A stretch of 64,000 bases of DNA from JAQGMJ01 sp036498945 (GCA_036498945.1 DASYEQ010000051.1:27789-91788); one strand, 5' to 3'; positions 1-8,500 are shown, counted from the first letter of the stretch. A program made the numbers and translations. Notes: a model not told the origin generated them from the letters alone.

Positions 1-357
1 TTCAACGCGGATAAGAACGGCGAACTCAAATTCTGGACCATCAAGCCGGCGGCCTACCCGATCCCGACCGATGGCCCGGTGGGCGCCATGCTGACCCTGA
101 CCAAGCGCCACCCGATGCGCCCTGGCCACATTCACTTTGCGGTCCAGGAAAAGGGCTACGACCCGCTGATCACCCACGTGTTCATCGACAACGATCCCTA
201 CCTCGACTCGGACGCGGTGTTCGGCGTGCGCTCCTCCTGCATCGGCAACTACGTGCGCCACGAGGCGGGTACCGCGCCGGACGGGTCGGTGCAAAAGCAG
301 CCGTACTACACCCTCAATTACAAGTTCGTCCTGGCACCGGAAATCAAGCACGCCTGA
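1..357 (+). CDS. Intradiol ring-cleavage dioxygenase, hydroxyquinol 1,2-dioxygenase-like (3' part)
   Basis: Only the C-terminal 118 codons are in the window; the reading frame is open from base 1. Intradiol dioxygenases use non-haem Fe(III) to cleave catechol-type rings between the two hydroxyls. The segment AAYPIPTDGPVG carries the family's tyrosine ligand region, and RPGHIHF supplies the two histidine ligands (HxH). The wording IPTDGPVG followed by HVFIDNDPYLDSDAVFGV resembles hydroxyquinol 1,2-dioxygenases more than catechol or protocatechuate enzymes. The product would be maleylacetate if that subtype is right. A rho-independent terminator follows at 374. The family is clear; the exact substrate is an inference. 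Confidence 0.85.
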   Translation, partial: FNADKNGELKFWTIKPAAYPIPTDGPVGAMLTLTKRHPMRPGHIHFAVQEKGYDPLITHVFIDNDPYLDSDAVFGVRSSCIGNYVRHEAGTAPDGSVQKQPYYTLNYKFVLAPEIKHA

Positions 358-373
358 CGGAATTCAGACCTGG

Positions 374-410
374 AGCCGGTAGAGGCGGGCAGCCTCTGCC
401 GGCTTTTTTA
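374..410 (+). terminator. Rho-independent terminator after the dioxygenase
   Basis: A stem pairs AGCCGGTAGAGGC with GCCTCTGCCGGCT across a 4-base loop, followed directly by a run of T. It lies 17 bases after the dioxygenase stop codon. Confidence 0.85.
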
Positions 411-739
411 CGCCTCAAGCCAAATTATCGAAAGTACATTAGAAGAATTATATAAGTATATGTTATATTTGTAGTTTATTGCAAATGTTCTTAAGCTGAA
501 CCCTAATAAAACCTGAGGTTTTTCGAATATTTGATCGGCGTCCAACCACGGTAAATCACGGTGTTTTTTACGATTTCTGCGGACCTCTTCATGCGGCGCT
601 GGGGTAGTCTAGCCACCCCCGTCCGGCCCACCAACGGGCGCTCGATGCCCGACGCTCCATGTAGTAAAGATAGGCCGATTGCGGCCAAAGTAAAGCCTCC
701 GGCCGCAACTCAACCAAAAAGAGTTGAGCACCAACGCCG
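411..739. other. Intergenic gap between convergent genes: AT-rich tract plus hairpins, no convincing ORF
   Basis: Bases 417-520 are strikingly AT-rich against a GC-rich background and contain several TATA-like words (for example near 450-470). Bases 600-725 hold short inverted repeats: CCCGT/ACGGG (618/634), TTGCGGCC/GGCCGCAA (679/701) and AACTC/GAGTT (707/721). The last two could form the 3' end of the minus-strand quinone reductase transcript. Short ORFs here have no recognisable domain. Confidence 0.5.
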
Positions 740-1699
740 CTAGGGCAGCAGGTACAGGCAGCCCGTCGTGGTCCCTTCTTCCAGGGCCTTTTGCGCCCCG
801 CCCGCTTCGGTGAGCCGGTAGCCGCGCCCAAGCAGGGGCGCCAGGCCCGCGGCTGTGGCGGCCAGCACCTCCGGCGCCGCCGCCTCATAGGTGGCGCGCT
901 CGTTCATATAGGCCATCACCGAAGGCCGGGTCAGGGTGGCGGCGCCCATGTCTTCGACCTTGAGCGGCGCAATCGGGCCGCCGGCCTGGCCGATGCTGGC
1001 GACCACGCCGAACGGGCGTACGCTGGCGAAGTTCTTCGCCAGCGTGGCGCCGCCGATGCCATCAATGGCCAGGTCCACGCCGCGCCCGCCGGTGACTTCC
1101 TTCACGACGGCGGCGAAGTCTGCGTTGCGCCCGACCACCACGTGCCGCGCGCCGGCGGCGCGGGCGATCTGCGCCTTGGCTTCCGAGCCGACCGTGGCGA
1201 TCACCGTAACGCCGCGCGCTCTCGCCCATTGGGTGAGCAACTGGCCCAGACCACCCGCGGCGGCGTGGATCAGCAGGGTGCTGCCGGCTGCCACTGGATA
1301 GACGCGGTTCATCAGCATGTGCGCGGTGAGGCCGCGCGCCAGCGCCGTCGCCGCCACCTCGTCGCGCATGCCCGCCGGCACCGCAACGGCACGCCAGGCT
1401 GGCAGTAGGCGCTCGGTTGCGTAGGCGCCGATTGCGCCGGCATAAGCCACCCGGTCGCCAGGCTTTACGTTCGTCACGCCGGCGCCTGCGGCGACCACCA
1501 CGCCCACCCCTTCGACGCCGGGCACGCGCGCCGGCGGCATCGCATACAGGCCGGTGCGGTGATAGATGTCGACGAAGTTGACGCCGATGGCGCTCTGGCG
1601 CAGGGCGATTTCGCCCGGGCCGGGGGCGGGCAGGGTGAATTCGACGGCTTCAAGCTGCTCGACGCCGCCAGGCTGGCGGATGCGCATTTGCAGGGACAT
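740..1699 (-). CDS. qor: Quinone oxidoreductase, zinc-independent MDR family
   Basis: The 319-residue product belongs to the NADPH:quinone reductase (QOR) branch of medium-chain dehydrogenases. It has the GroES-like N-terminal half with GVNFVDIYHRTGLY and PGVEGVGVV. The Rossmann half has AAAGGLGQLL for NADPH binding and the typical DGIGG stretch. The structural and catalytic zinc cysteines of alcohol dehydrogenases are absent, as expected for this branch. It would reduce quinones or enal/enone-type compounds in the cytoplasm. The start is supported by AAGGAGAACATC just upstream. It is divergent from a LysR regulator that probably controls it. Confidence 0.88.
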   Translation of the reverse strand: MSLQMRIRQPGGVEQLEAVEFTLPAPGPGEIALRQSAIGVNFVDIYHRTGLYAMPPARVPGVEGVGVVVAAGAGVTNVKPGDRVAYAGAIGAYATERLLPAWRAVAVPAGMRDEVAATALARGLTAHMLMNRVYPVAAGSTLLIHAAAGGLGQLLTQWARARGVTVIATVGSEAKAQIARAAGARHVVVGRNADFAAVVKEVTGGRGVDLAIDGIGGATLAKNFASVRPFGVVASIGQAGGPIAPLKVEDMGAATLTRPSVMAYMNERATYEAAAPEVLAATAAGLAPLLGRGYRLTEAGGAQKALEEGTTTGCLYLLP

Positions 1700-1776
1700 G
1701 ATGTTCTCCTTGAATGGAATGGCGTCATCATCTGCTGGTTTTCATTTGGGTGAAATTCCCTATTGGTCCACCTGGG

Positions 1777-1794
1777 TTGTGCAAAAATGCACAA
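1777..1794. promoter_or_regulatory. Perfect inverted repeat abutting the LysR start codon
   Basis: TTGTGC-N6-GCACAA is a perfect 6-bp dyad whose last base touches the regulator ATG at 1795. It contains the T-N11-A pattern expected of LysR-type operators and sits in the divergent qor/LysR gap. It is a plausible autoregulatory site; binding is inferred. Confidence 0.6.
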
Positions 1795-2640
1795 ATGAAC
1801 GACTGGGAAGACCTGCGCCACTTCGCCGCCCTGGCGCGCGACAAATCGTTGTCGGCCGCCGCACGCCGCCTGGGCGTCGATCACGCAACAGTGGCGCGCC
1901 GCATTGCCGCGCTGGAGGCGTCGCTGCAACTCAAGCTGGTGGACCGGCGCCCGCGCGCCTATGTGCTGACGGCGGATGGCGAGCGCATCGCCACCCTGGC
2001 CGCGCGCATGGAGGAGGAGGCTTATGCGGTGGAGCGTGCCGCCGGCGCCAGCCGCGCCGGGCTTGCCGGCACGGTGACCATCAGCGCGCCGCCCGGGATC
2101 GCCAATACGCTGATCGCGCCGCGCCTGGGCGAGCTGCTGCATCGTCATCCCGGCCTGGTGGTGCGCCTGATCGGGGAAAAGCGCAGCGCCTCGCTGTCGC
2201 GCCGCGAGGCCGATGTAGCGGTGCGCCTGTCGCGGCCTGATGAGAACAGCCTGGTCGCGCGCAAGGTCGGCAGCATGGCCTTCGGCCTGTACGCCGCGCC
2301 GGAATACCTGGCGCAGCGCACGCCGGCGCAATACGGCTTCATCGCCTACGACGAGAGCATGAAGGATGCACCGCAGCAGTTGTGGCTCAAGGCCATTGCC
2401 GGCGCGCGGCCCATCATCGCGCAGATCAACGACCTCGACGGCCAGCGCGCGGCGGCACGCGCCGGTGTCGGCGTGGCGGCGCTGCCGCTGCACATGGGCG
2501 AGGGAGATGCGCAATTGCGGCGCATCGAAGCGAAGGGCAAGCCGGTGGCGCGCGAGGTCTGGCTGGCGGTGCACCGCGACATGCGCCGTGCGCCGCCGGT
2601 GCGCGCGGCACTGGATTTTCTCGCTGCCTGTTTCGCATAG
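1795..2640 (+). CDS. LysR-family transcriptional regulator
   Basis: This 281-residue protein opens with a LysR winged helix-turn-helix (DLRHFAALARDKSLSAAARR, then DHATVARRIAALE, residues about 5-45). A periplasmic-binding-protein-like effector domain follows. The start at MNDWEDL fits the LysR N-terminus; the frame is open further upstream, but those residues do not resemble the family. The gene is divergent from the quinone reductase at 740-1699, its likely target. No clear Shine-Dalgarno site precedes the ATG, because the upstream bases are occupied by a perfect inverted repeat. Confidence 0.9.
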   Translation: MNDWEDLRHFAALARDKSLSAAARRLGVDHATVARRIAALEASLQLKLVDRRPRAYVLTADGERIATLAARMEEEAYAVERAAGASRAGLAGTVTISAPPGIANTLIAPRLGELLHRHPGLVVRLIGEKRSASLSRREADVAVRLSRPDENSLVARKVGSMAFGLYAAPEYLAQRTPAQYGFIAYDESMKDAPQQLWLKAIAGARPIIAQINDLDGQRAAARAGVGVAALPLHMGEGDAQLRRIEAKGKPVAREVWLAVHRDMRRAPPVRAALDFLAACFA

Positions 2641-2785
2641 GCGTGCGCCAGCCGAACGCCTGCGCCAGGCGTGGCCGATCCATCGCCGGCCTGCTAAGAT
2701 GGCGAGGATTGGTTTTAACTAGTACTTAACTGGAACAAGCCAAGCCCTGATCCAAAAAATCCCTGATACGAACAAGGAAATTCGC

Positions 2786-3385
2786 ATGAGCTCCGTAATC
2801 TCCGATGCCGTCATCGACCAGCTGTTCCGCACCGCCCGCACCCAGAACGGCTGGGCCAGCGAGCCGGTCACCGACGCGCAACTGAAGGCGCTGTACGACA
2901 TCTACAAGATGGGCCCGACCTCCGGCAACAACCAGCCGGCGCGCGTGCAGTTCGTGCGCTCCGCCGAAGCCAAGGCGCGCCTGTTGCCGTGCATGAGCCC
3001 GGGCAACCAGGAAAAAACCAAGACCGCACCCGTCACCGCCATCATCGGCTACGACGTCGAGTTCTATCACCACCTGCCGCGCCTGTTTCCGCACAACCCG
3101 GCGATGAAGGACAACTTCGCCGGCCCCGGCAAGGAAGCCGCCGCCCAGGCCGCGGCTTTCCGCAACGGCACCCTGCAAGGCGCCTACCTGATGATCGCCG
3201 CGCGCATGATCGGCCTGGACGTGGGCGGCATGTCCGGCTTCGACGCCGCCAAAGTGGATGCCGAGTTCTGGGCCGGCACCACGGTCAAGACCAACTTCAT
3301 GGTCAACCTCGGCCATGGCGATCCGGCGGCGGTCAAGCAGCGTCTGCCGCGCTTCGACTTTGATGAAATCAACAGGATCATCTGA
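2786..3385 (+). CDS. rutE: Nitroreductase family protein, malonic semialdehyde reductase RutE-like
   Basis: The 199-residue product matches the RutE/HadB-type nitroreductases in length and motifs: YKMGPTSGNNQPARVQFVRS near the N-terminus (FMN phosphate contact) and GLDVGGMSGFD near residue 150. Family members use FMN and NAD(P)H, and RutE reduces malonic semialdehyde to 3-hydroxypropionate in the pyrimidine (Rut) pathway. No other rut gene is visible here, so the substrate may be a different aldehyde or nitro compound. A terminator follows at 3411, so it is probably transcribed alone. Confidence 0.82.
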   Translation: MSSVISDAVIDQLFRTARTQNGWASEPVTDAQLKALYDIYKMGPTSGNNQPARVQFVRSAEAKARLLPCMSPGNQEKTKTAPVTAIIGYDVEFYHHLPRLFPHNPAMKDNFAGPGKEAAAQAAAFRNGTLQGAYLMIAARMIGLDVGGMSGFDAAKVDAEFWAGTTVKTNFMVNLGHGDPAAVKQRLPRFDFDEINRII

Positions 3386-3410
3386 AGCGGCAGCAGTCTG
3401 CTTATACACA

Positions 3411-3434
3411 AAGCCCGGCCATGCCGGGCTTTTG
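3411..3434 (+). terminator. Rho-independent terminator after the nitroreductase gene
   Basis: AAGCCCGGC and GCCGGGCTT form a GC-rich stem with a two-base AT loop, followed by TTTGTTTT. Confidence 0.85.
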
Positions 3435-3480
3435 TTTTGATATCGTTCGGCCACATTTATTTGCCGCCCCAGGACATGAC

Positions 3481-4650
3481 ATGAGAATCACCGCCATCCG
3501 CGAAATCGCGGTCCCGATCAATTCCACCATCCGCAACGCCGTCTTCGACTTCAGCGAAATGACGACTTCCATCGTCGCGGTGGTGACGGATGTGATCCGC
3601 GACGGCAAGCCGGTGGTGGGCTTTGCCTTCAACTCCACCGGGCGCTACGCCTGCGGCACGCAGATGCGCGAGCGCTTCATTCCGCGCATCCTGCGTGCCG
3701 ATCCGCAGAGCCTGCTGGATGAAACGGGGCAGAACATCGATCCGGCGAAGATTCTTCCGCACGTGATGAAGGGCGAGAAGCCCGGCGGGCACTCGGAGCG
3801 CTCGGTGGGCATCGGCACCATCGAAGTGGCGATCTGGGACGCGGTGGCGAAAATCGCCGGCAAGCCGCTGTACCAGGTGCTGGCGGAGCGCTTCAACGGC
3901 GGGAAGGTGCCGACCGAGGTGCCGTGTTACGTCGGCGGCGGCTGGTACTTCCCCGGCCAGACGCACAAGGACCTGCAGGACGAGATGAAGCGCCACATGG
4001 ATGCCGGCTACACCAGGCTGAAAATGAAGGTGGGCGGCGCGCCGCTGGCGGAGGACTGCAAGCGCATCGAGGCGGTGCTGAAGGTGGTGGGCGAGGGCAG
4101 CAACATCGCGGTCGATGCCAACGGCAAGTTCGAGCGCGAAGAGGCGCTGGCGTATGCGAAGGCGCTGGCGCCGTATCGCCTGCGCTGGTTCGAGGAGCCT
4201 TGCGATCCGCTGGATTTCGAATTGCTGGCGGAAATCGCCTCGGTGTATGACGCGCCGCTGGCCTCGGGCGAGAATCTCTACTCGACCATGGACGTGCAGA
4301 ACCTCGTCACCTTCGGCGGCCTGCGCAACGACCGCGATTTCGTCCAGGTCGATCCGCCGCAGGCGTATGGCTTCACCATGCTGTCGCGCACCCTCGACAT
4401 GCTGGCCGCGCGCGGCTGGAAGGGCGAGCGTTTTTATCCGCACGGTGGCAACCAGATGACGCTCGCCGCGGTGGCGGGCTTTGGCCTCGGCGGCTGCGAG
4501 TCCTATCCCGGCGTGTTCGGCGTGTTCGGCGGCTTCGGCGACGATGCCAAGGTGGAGAACGGCAATCTCAAGCTGTCGCAGCGTCCGGGTATCGGCTTCG
4601 AGGCGCAGGGCGCGCTGTATCCGCTGATGAAAAAGCTCGCCGAGGGTTAA
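3481..4650 (+). CDS. tarD: D(-)-tartrate dehydratase-like enolase-superfamily enzyme
   Basis: The 389-residue protein closely resembles characterised D-tartrate dehydratase (TarD), which converts D(-)-tartrate to oxaloacetate by Mg-dependent syn-dehydration. It keeps the phrases GYxFNSxGRY-like (GFAFNSTGRY), EKPGGHSERSVGIGTI and AVWDAVAKIAGKPL-like. The KxK acid/base motif (KMK, residues 181-183), metal ligands near D212, E238 and E264, and the histidine of PHGGNQM near residue 321 are all present. The start at 3481 gives the usual N-terminus (MRITAIREI). Adjacent binding-protein genes fit import of dicarboxylates, but that link is inferred. Confidence 0.85.
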   Translation: MRITAIREIAVPINSTIRNAVFDFSEMTTSIVAVVTDVIRDGKPVVGFAFNSTGRYACGTQMRERFIPRILRADPQSLLDETGQNIDPAKILPHVMKGEKPGGHSERSVGIGTIEVAIWDAVAKIAGKPLYQVLAERFNGGKVPTEVPCYVGGGWYFPGQTHKDLQDEMKRHMDAGYTRLKMKVGGAPLAEDCKRIEAVLKVVGEGSNIAVDANGKFEREEALAYAKALAPYRLRWFEEPCDPLDFELLAEIASVYDAPLASGENLYSTMDVQNLVTFGGLRNDRDFVQVDPPQAYGFTMLSRTLDMLAARGWKGERFYPHGGNQMTLAAVAGFGLGGCESYPGVFGVFGGFGDDAKVENGNLKLSQRPGIGFEAQGALYPLMKKLAEG

Positions 4651-4679
4651 CCCGCAGACTTGTCTTGCGCGTGGTGATG

Positions 4680-4705
4680 GCGTAAGTGAGCGTGTTCACT
4701 TACGC
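4680..4705. repeat. Perfect 10-bp inverted repeat between tarD-like gene and the next promoter
   Basis: GCGTAAGTGA-N6-TCACTTACGC forms a perfect 10-bp dyad. No T-run follows, so it is a poor intrinsic terminator. It may be a regulator site or a transcript 3'-end stabiliser. Confidence 0.6.
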
Positions 4706-4772
4706 GGGTAGCGTTAACAGCGTTGCGTTGCCCGCTCCACCTATCGCGGCAATAAGCGATAACTCTTTCCGC

Positions 4773-4797
4773 TTGCGCGCGCTGTCCGTACAATCAG
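4773..4797 (+). promoter_or_regulatory. Candidate promoter with TGTCCGTACA operator (copy 1 of 3)
   Basis: CTTGCGCGCGCTGTCCGTACAATCAG aligns with the promoters at 8473 and 11368: a TTGCGC -35-like box, then the near-palindrome TGTCCGTACA (4783-4792), then AAT. One central base differs from the other two copies. It lies about 160 bases before the binding-protein start at 4955. Confidence 0.5.
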
Positions 4798-4954
4798 CCC
4801 GACCTCGTGGCGATGCGCTTGGCCAGGCGTACGATTGCGGGGCGGTTGCTCAGGGGAAGCCGTGCAAGCGGCAGCCCGCCGGATGGGGACGGTCCGTCCG
4901 CAGGGTTCGGGTCACGGCCCGACAATAACGGTAGACAAATCGGAGACAAGATAT

Positions 4955-6202
4955 ATGAGCATGAATCGCAGGCAGTTCGTAGGCGGCGCCGTCGCTGCGG
5001 GCGCGACACTTGGGTTTCCCGCCATCGTCAATGCGCAGGCCAACGGGCCGATCCGCATCGGCCTTTTGACCGTCAAGACCGGACCGCTTGCTTCCGGCGG
5101 CCTGGACATGGACCGGGCGCTGGTCATGTACCTGAAGAGCGTCGACAACACCATTGCCGGGCGCAAGGTGGAGATGATCTCGGCCGATACCGCGGCCAAC
5201 CCCACCACCGCGCGCACCAAGGCGCAGGAACTGGTGGAAAAGAACAAGGTGCACATCCTGATGGGCCCGCTGGCCGCCTTCGAGGCGCTGGCGATCGATG
5301 ATTACATCCGCGCGCAAAAGATTCCCATCATGTCGGTGGCCGCGGCCGAAGACATGACCCAGCGCAAGGCCAATCCGTGGATGGTGCGCGCTTCCGCCAC
5401 CTCGGCGCAGAGTTCGCAGCCGATGGCCGACTACTGCTTCAAGACCCTGAAGTGGCGCCGTGCGATTGTCGCCGCTGACGATTTCGCCTATGGCCACGAG
5501 CAGACCGCCGGCTTCCAGCGCGTGTTCGAAGACCTCGGCGGCAAGGTGGTGCAGAAGGTGTTCCCGCCGCTGACGGTGCCGGATTACGGCTCCTACCTGG
5601 CGCAACTGAAGTCCAACGTCGACGGCTTGTTCTTCGGCTTCGCCGGTTCCAACGGCTTCCGCTTCCTGCGCCAGCTGAACGAGTACGGCCTGAAGGGCAA
5701 GTTCGGCATCGCCGCCGGCCATGCTTCGCTGGACGAGTCGGTTCTGCGCAACATGGGCGACGAGGCACTGGGGGTCTACACGGCCTGCCCGTATTCGGCC
5801 GAACTGGCCAACCCGATCAACCAGCGCTTCGTGCCGGCCTTCCGCAAGGAATACAAGTACGACCCCGGCTTCTATGCCATGGCCACCTACGTCAACGGCG
5901 AGGTGTTCAAGGTCGCGGCCGAGGCGATCAAGGGCAAGGTGGAAGACCGCGTTGCGCTGGAAAAGGCGCTGCGCGCGACCAACACGCTGACCTTGCGCGG
6001 CCCGGTGAAGTTCGACGAATACGGCAACATCGTCGGCGACATGTACATCCGCGAAGTGGCGCGCAAGGAAGGTCACCTGGTCAACCGCGTGATCTACACC
6101 TACCCGAACGTGAGCCAGTTCTGGACCTATGATCCGAAGGCATTCCTGAAGAACCCGGTGTACTCGCGTGAGTGGCCGCCGGCGAAGAACCTGGAATCCT
6201 GA
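4955..6202 (+). CDS. Branched-chain amino-acid-type ABC transporter substrate-binding protein
   Basis: The 415-residue product is a type I periplasmic binding protein of the LivK/Peripla_BP_6 family. The N-terminus MNRRQFVGGAVAAGATLGF is a twin-arginine-type signal ending near NAQA, so export is probably by Tat. The mature protein starts IRIGLLTVKTGPLASGG and contains the usual AANPTTARTKAQELVEK stretch. No LivHMGF permease or ATPase genes are next to it, so it is an orphan receptor here. Its ligand could be an aromatic or small acid rather than an amino acid. The start is fixed by CGGAGACAAG upstream. A strong terminator follows. Confidence 0.85.
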   Translation: MSMNRRQFVGGAVAAGATLGFPAIVNAQANGPIRIGLLTVKTGPLASGGLDMDRALVMYLKSVDNTIAGRKVEMISADTAANPTTARTKAQELVEKNKVHILMGPLAAFEALAIDDYIRAQKIPIMSVAAAEDMTQRKANPWMVRASATSAQSSQPMADYCFKTLKWRRAIVAADDFAYGHEQTAGFQRVFEDLGGKVVQKVFPPLTVPDYGSYLAQLKSNVDGLFFGFAGSNGFRFLRQLNEYGLKGKFGIAAGHASLDESVLRNMGDEALGVYTACPYSAELANPINQRFVPAFRKEYKYDPGFYAMATYVNGEVFKVAAEAIKGKVEDRVALEKALRATNTLTLRGPVKFDEYGNIVGDMYIREVARKEGHLVNRVIYTYPNVSQFWTYDPKAFLKNPVYSREWPPAKNLES

Positions 6203-6218
6203 TTCGTAACGCAACAAT

Positions 6219-6250
6219 ACGCCCGCGCCGGGAATGGCGCGGGCGTTTTT
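6219..6250 (+). terminator. Rho-independent terminator after the ABC binding protein
   Basis: ACGCCCGCGCC / GGCGCGGGCGT with a 6-base loop followed by TTTTTGTTTT. It separates the binding protein from the following Bug gene, only 66 bases away. Confidence 0.88.
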
Positions 6251-6267
6251 GTTTTGGGGGAAGAAAA

Positions 6268-7236
6268 ATGAGACAGACGATTTTTGCGCGCGGGGCAGTG
6301 GCGGCGCTGCTCGCGGTGGCGTGCGTACCGGCGTTCGCGCAGGGCTTTCCGAGCAGGCCGATACGTTTCGAGGTGGCCTTCGCGCCCGGCGGGCCGGCGG
6401 ACATCATCGCGCGCCTGATCAACCAGCCGCTGGCGGCGGCGCTCGGCCAGCCGGTGCTGGTGGAAAACCGCCCGGGGGCGGGCGGGGCGGTGGCGGCGCG
6501 GCAGATGGCGACCGCGAATTCCGATGGGCACACGGTGCTGATCACTACCACGGCGTTTGCGATTACGCCCAGCCTGTCGCGCCCGGCGGGGTTCGACATC
6601 GAGAAGGATTTCGCGCCGGTGAGCCTGATTGCCACGCAGCCGAGCGTGATCGTGGCCTATCCCGGGCTCAAGCTCAACACCTTGCAGGAGGTGATGGCGG
6701 CGGCGAAGGGCGGCAAGCTGAATTTCGGCACCGCCGGCGCCGGCACCACGCCGCACCTGGCGGGGGAGTACCTGTTCAAGGTGCTGGGCCACGTGGACGT
6801 GACGCACATTCCCTACAACGGCGGCGGCCCGGCCTTGCAGGCGGTGGTGGGCGGTAACGTCGAGCTGGTGAACGTGGCGCTGTCGCCGGCGATTCCCTTG
6901 ATCAAGGGCGGCAAGTTGCGGGCGATCGCGGTGACCAGCCCCAAGCGCTCGGCGGCGCTGCCGGAAGTGCCGACGGTGGCGGAGTCCGGCTACCCAGGCT
7001 TCGAGGATTACACCTGGGTGGCGGCGCTGATGCCGGCATCCACGCCGGCGGCCAACGTGAACCGCGTGAGCGCGGAGATCGACAAGCTGTTGAAGGCGCC
7101 GGAGATGCGCGAGCGCCTTTCCGCAATTGCCTTCGAGCCGGTGGGCGGCACGCCGGCGCAGTTCGCCGCGTCGCTAAAGGCGGATTCGGCGCGCCTGGGC
7201 AGATTCATGCGTGAGACGGGGCTCAAGATTGAGTAG
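6268..7236 (+). CDS. Bug/TctC-family extracytoplasmic solute receptor
   Basis: The 322-residue product has a Sec signal peptide (MRQTIFARGAVAALLAVA, cleavage near FAQG), then FPSRPIRFEVAFAPGGPADIIAR. The PGG-x2-D-x2-AR signature and the later PHLAGEYLFK and VDVTHIPYNGGGPA segments are standard for Bug receptors of the tripartite tricarboxylate transporter family. Such receptors bind small carboxylates; the ligand here is unknown. No TctA or TctB membrane gene is nearby, as is usual for most Bug genes in Burkholderiales. The start at 6268 is preferred because it puts the signal peptide at the N-terminus. A terminator lies just upstream, so it needs readthrough or its own promoter. Confidence 0.9.
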   Translation: MRQTIFARGAVAALLAVACVPAFAQGFPSRPIRFEVAFAPGGPADIIARLINQPLAAALGQPVLVENRPGAGGAVAARQMATANSDGHTVLITTTAFAITPSLSRPAGFDIEKDFAPVSLIATQPSVIVAYPGLKLNTLQEVMAAAKGGKLNFGTAGAGTTPHLAGEYLFKVLGHVDVTHIPYNGGGPALQAVVGGNVELVNVALSPAIPLIKGGKLRAIAVTSPKRSAALPEVPTVAESGYPGFEDYTWVAALMPASTPAANVNRVSAEIDKLLKAPEMRERLSAIAFEPVGGTPAQFAASLKADSARLGRFMRETGLKIE

Positions 7237-7352
7237 AGGATTGAGGCGTCTTTTCCCTGCGGCATAGGCAAGGCGCGGCCGGGCGCGCATAATCGGCGGC
7301 GCAATACAAATACAACAAGCCCGCCCGCCGCGGGCACTTCCCGGAGACGACA

Positions 7353-8420
7353 ATGAAAAGCTGCCTGCTCGCCTTGCTGCTGCTTCTGGCCGCGCCCGCG
7401 TTCGCGCAAGAGAACGTGCCGGAACTTGCCTTCGAATCGGTGCCGGATTTCCTCAAGCTACCGCCGGGGATGAACTTCGGCGAGGTGCCGGGGGTGGCGG
7501 TGAATTCCAAGGGGCACGTGTTCGTGTTCACGCGTTCCAATAGCGCGCACGGGCCGGCTTTCGCCCCGACCGCCGCGCAACTGCTGGAGTTCGACCGCGA
7601 CGGCAGGTTCATCCGCGAGATCGGCCGCGATCTCTACGCCTGGTCTTTCGCGCATACGGTGCGCATCGACCGCGACGACAACATCTGGGCCATCGACAAG
7701 GGTTCGGACATGGTGGTGAAGTTCAACCAGGCAGGGCGCGTGATGTGGGTGTTCGGCCGGCGCAAGGAATCGGCCGAGAGCACGACCCGGCCGTGGGACC
7801 GCGAGAAGGAACCGCCGCTGCCGCACATCGACGGGCTGTTCCGCCAGCCCACCGACGTTGCCTGGGATTCGCGCGGCAACATCTACATCACTGACGGCTA
7901 CGTCAACTCGCGCGTGGCGAAATACGACAGGAACGGCGACTGGGTGAAGTCCTGGGGCGAGCACGGCACCGGGCCGGGGCAGTTCCGCCTGCCGCACACC
8001 ATCGCCATCGACAAGGATGACAACGTCTACGTTGGCGACCGTTCGAACCGGCGCATCCAGGTGTTCGACCCCGAGGGCAAGTTCCTGCGCATGTTCACCA
8101 TCGACGTGCCGCCGGCGCCGGGCACCAAGTCGGTATACGGGCCGACGCCGACCGGGGACAAGTTGAACGCGCTGATCGGCTCGCCCAATTCTATCTGCAT
8201 CACGCCGGGGCAAAACCAGGTGATGTTCGTCGGCGAACTGACCTTTCCAGGGCGCATTTTCAAGGTGGCGCTGGACGGGCGCGTGCTCGGGGTGATCGGC
8301 AAGTCCGGGCGCAATATCGGACAGTTTTCCGGCGGGCACCAGCTGGCCTGCCCCTCGGAGCATGAAATCTATGTTGCCGAGACAGCAAACTGGCGGGTGC
8401 AGAAGGTGTTGCTGCACTGA
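7353..8420 (+). CDS. Secreted NHL-repeat six-bladed beta-propeller protein
   Basis: A 355-residue protein with a clear signal peptide (MKSCLLALLLLLAAPAFAQ) and at least four NHL-type repeats of the form 'D..GN.Y..D..N.R...F...G': DVAWDSRGNIYITDGYVNSR, AIDKDDNVYVGDRSNRRIQV and similar stretches before and after. It resembles bacterial proteins annotated as peptidyl-alpha-hydroxyglycine amidating lyase-like, but that activity should not be assumed. It is probably periplasmic. It lies between two solute receptors and directly before the Gfo/Idh gene. CCGGAGACGAC provides the ribosome binding site. Confidence 0.82.
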   Translation: MKSCLLALLLLLAAPAFAQENVPELAFESVPDFLKLPPGMNFGEVPGVAVNSKGHVFVFTRSNSAHGPAFAPTAAQLLEFDRDGRFIREIGRDLYAWSFAHTVRIDRDDNIWAIDKGSDMVVKFNQAGRVMWVFGRRKESAESTTRPWDREKEPPLPHIDGLFRQPTDVAWDSRGNIYITDGYVNSRVAKYDRNGDWVKSWGEHGTGPGQFRLPHTIAIDKDDNVYVGDRSNRRIQVFDPEGKFLRMFTIDVPPAPGTKSVYGPTPTGDKLNALIGSPNSICITPGQNQVMFVGELTFPGRIFKVALDGRVLGVIGKSGRNIGQFSGGHQLACPSEHEIYVAETANWRVQKVLLH

Positions 8421-8472
8421 GAATAAGCGGCTGGTGCGGCGGCTTTCATGCGGCGCATAATCGCCGCCGCGC

Positions 8473-8500
8473 TTGACGTACCTGTCCGGACAATTAGAAT
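8473..8500 (+). promoter_or_regulatory. Sigma-70-like promoter with TGTCCGGACA operator (copy 2 of 3)
   Basis: TTGACG (8473-8478) and TAGAAT (8495-8500) are separated by 16 bases. The perfect palindrome TGTCCGGACA occupies 8483-8492 in the spacer, an arrangement typical of repressor sites. The Gfo/Idh start codon is at 8526. Confidence 0.7.

Noticed and set aside
7285..8470. GCGCATAATCGGCGGCGC (7285) and GCGCATAATCGCCGCCGC (8453) as a shared control element
   Set aside because: They are similar and contain a CATAAT -10-like word, but no matching -35 boxes were found and the second copy lies upstream of a better promoter at 8473.
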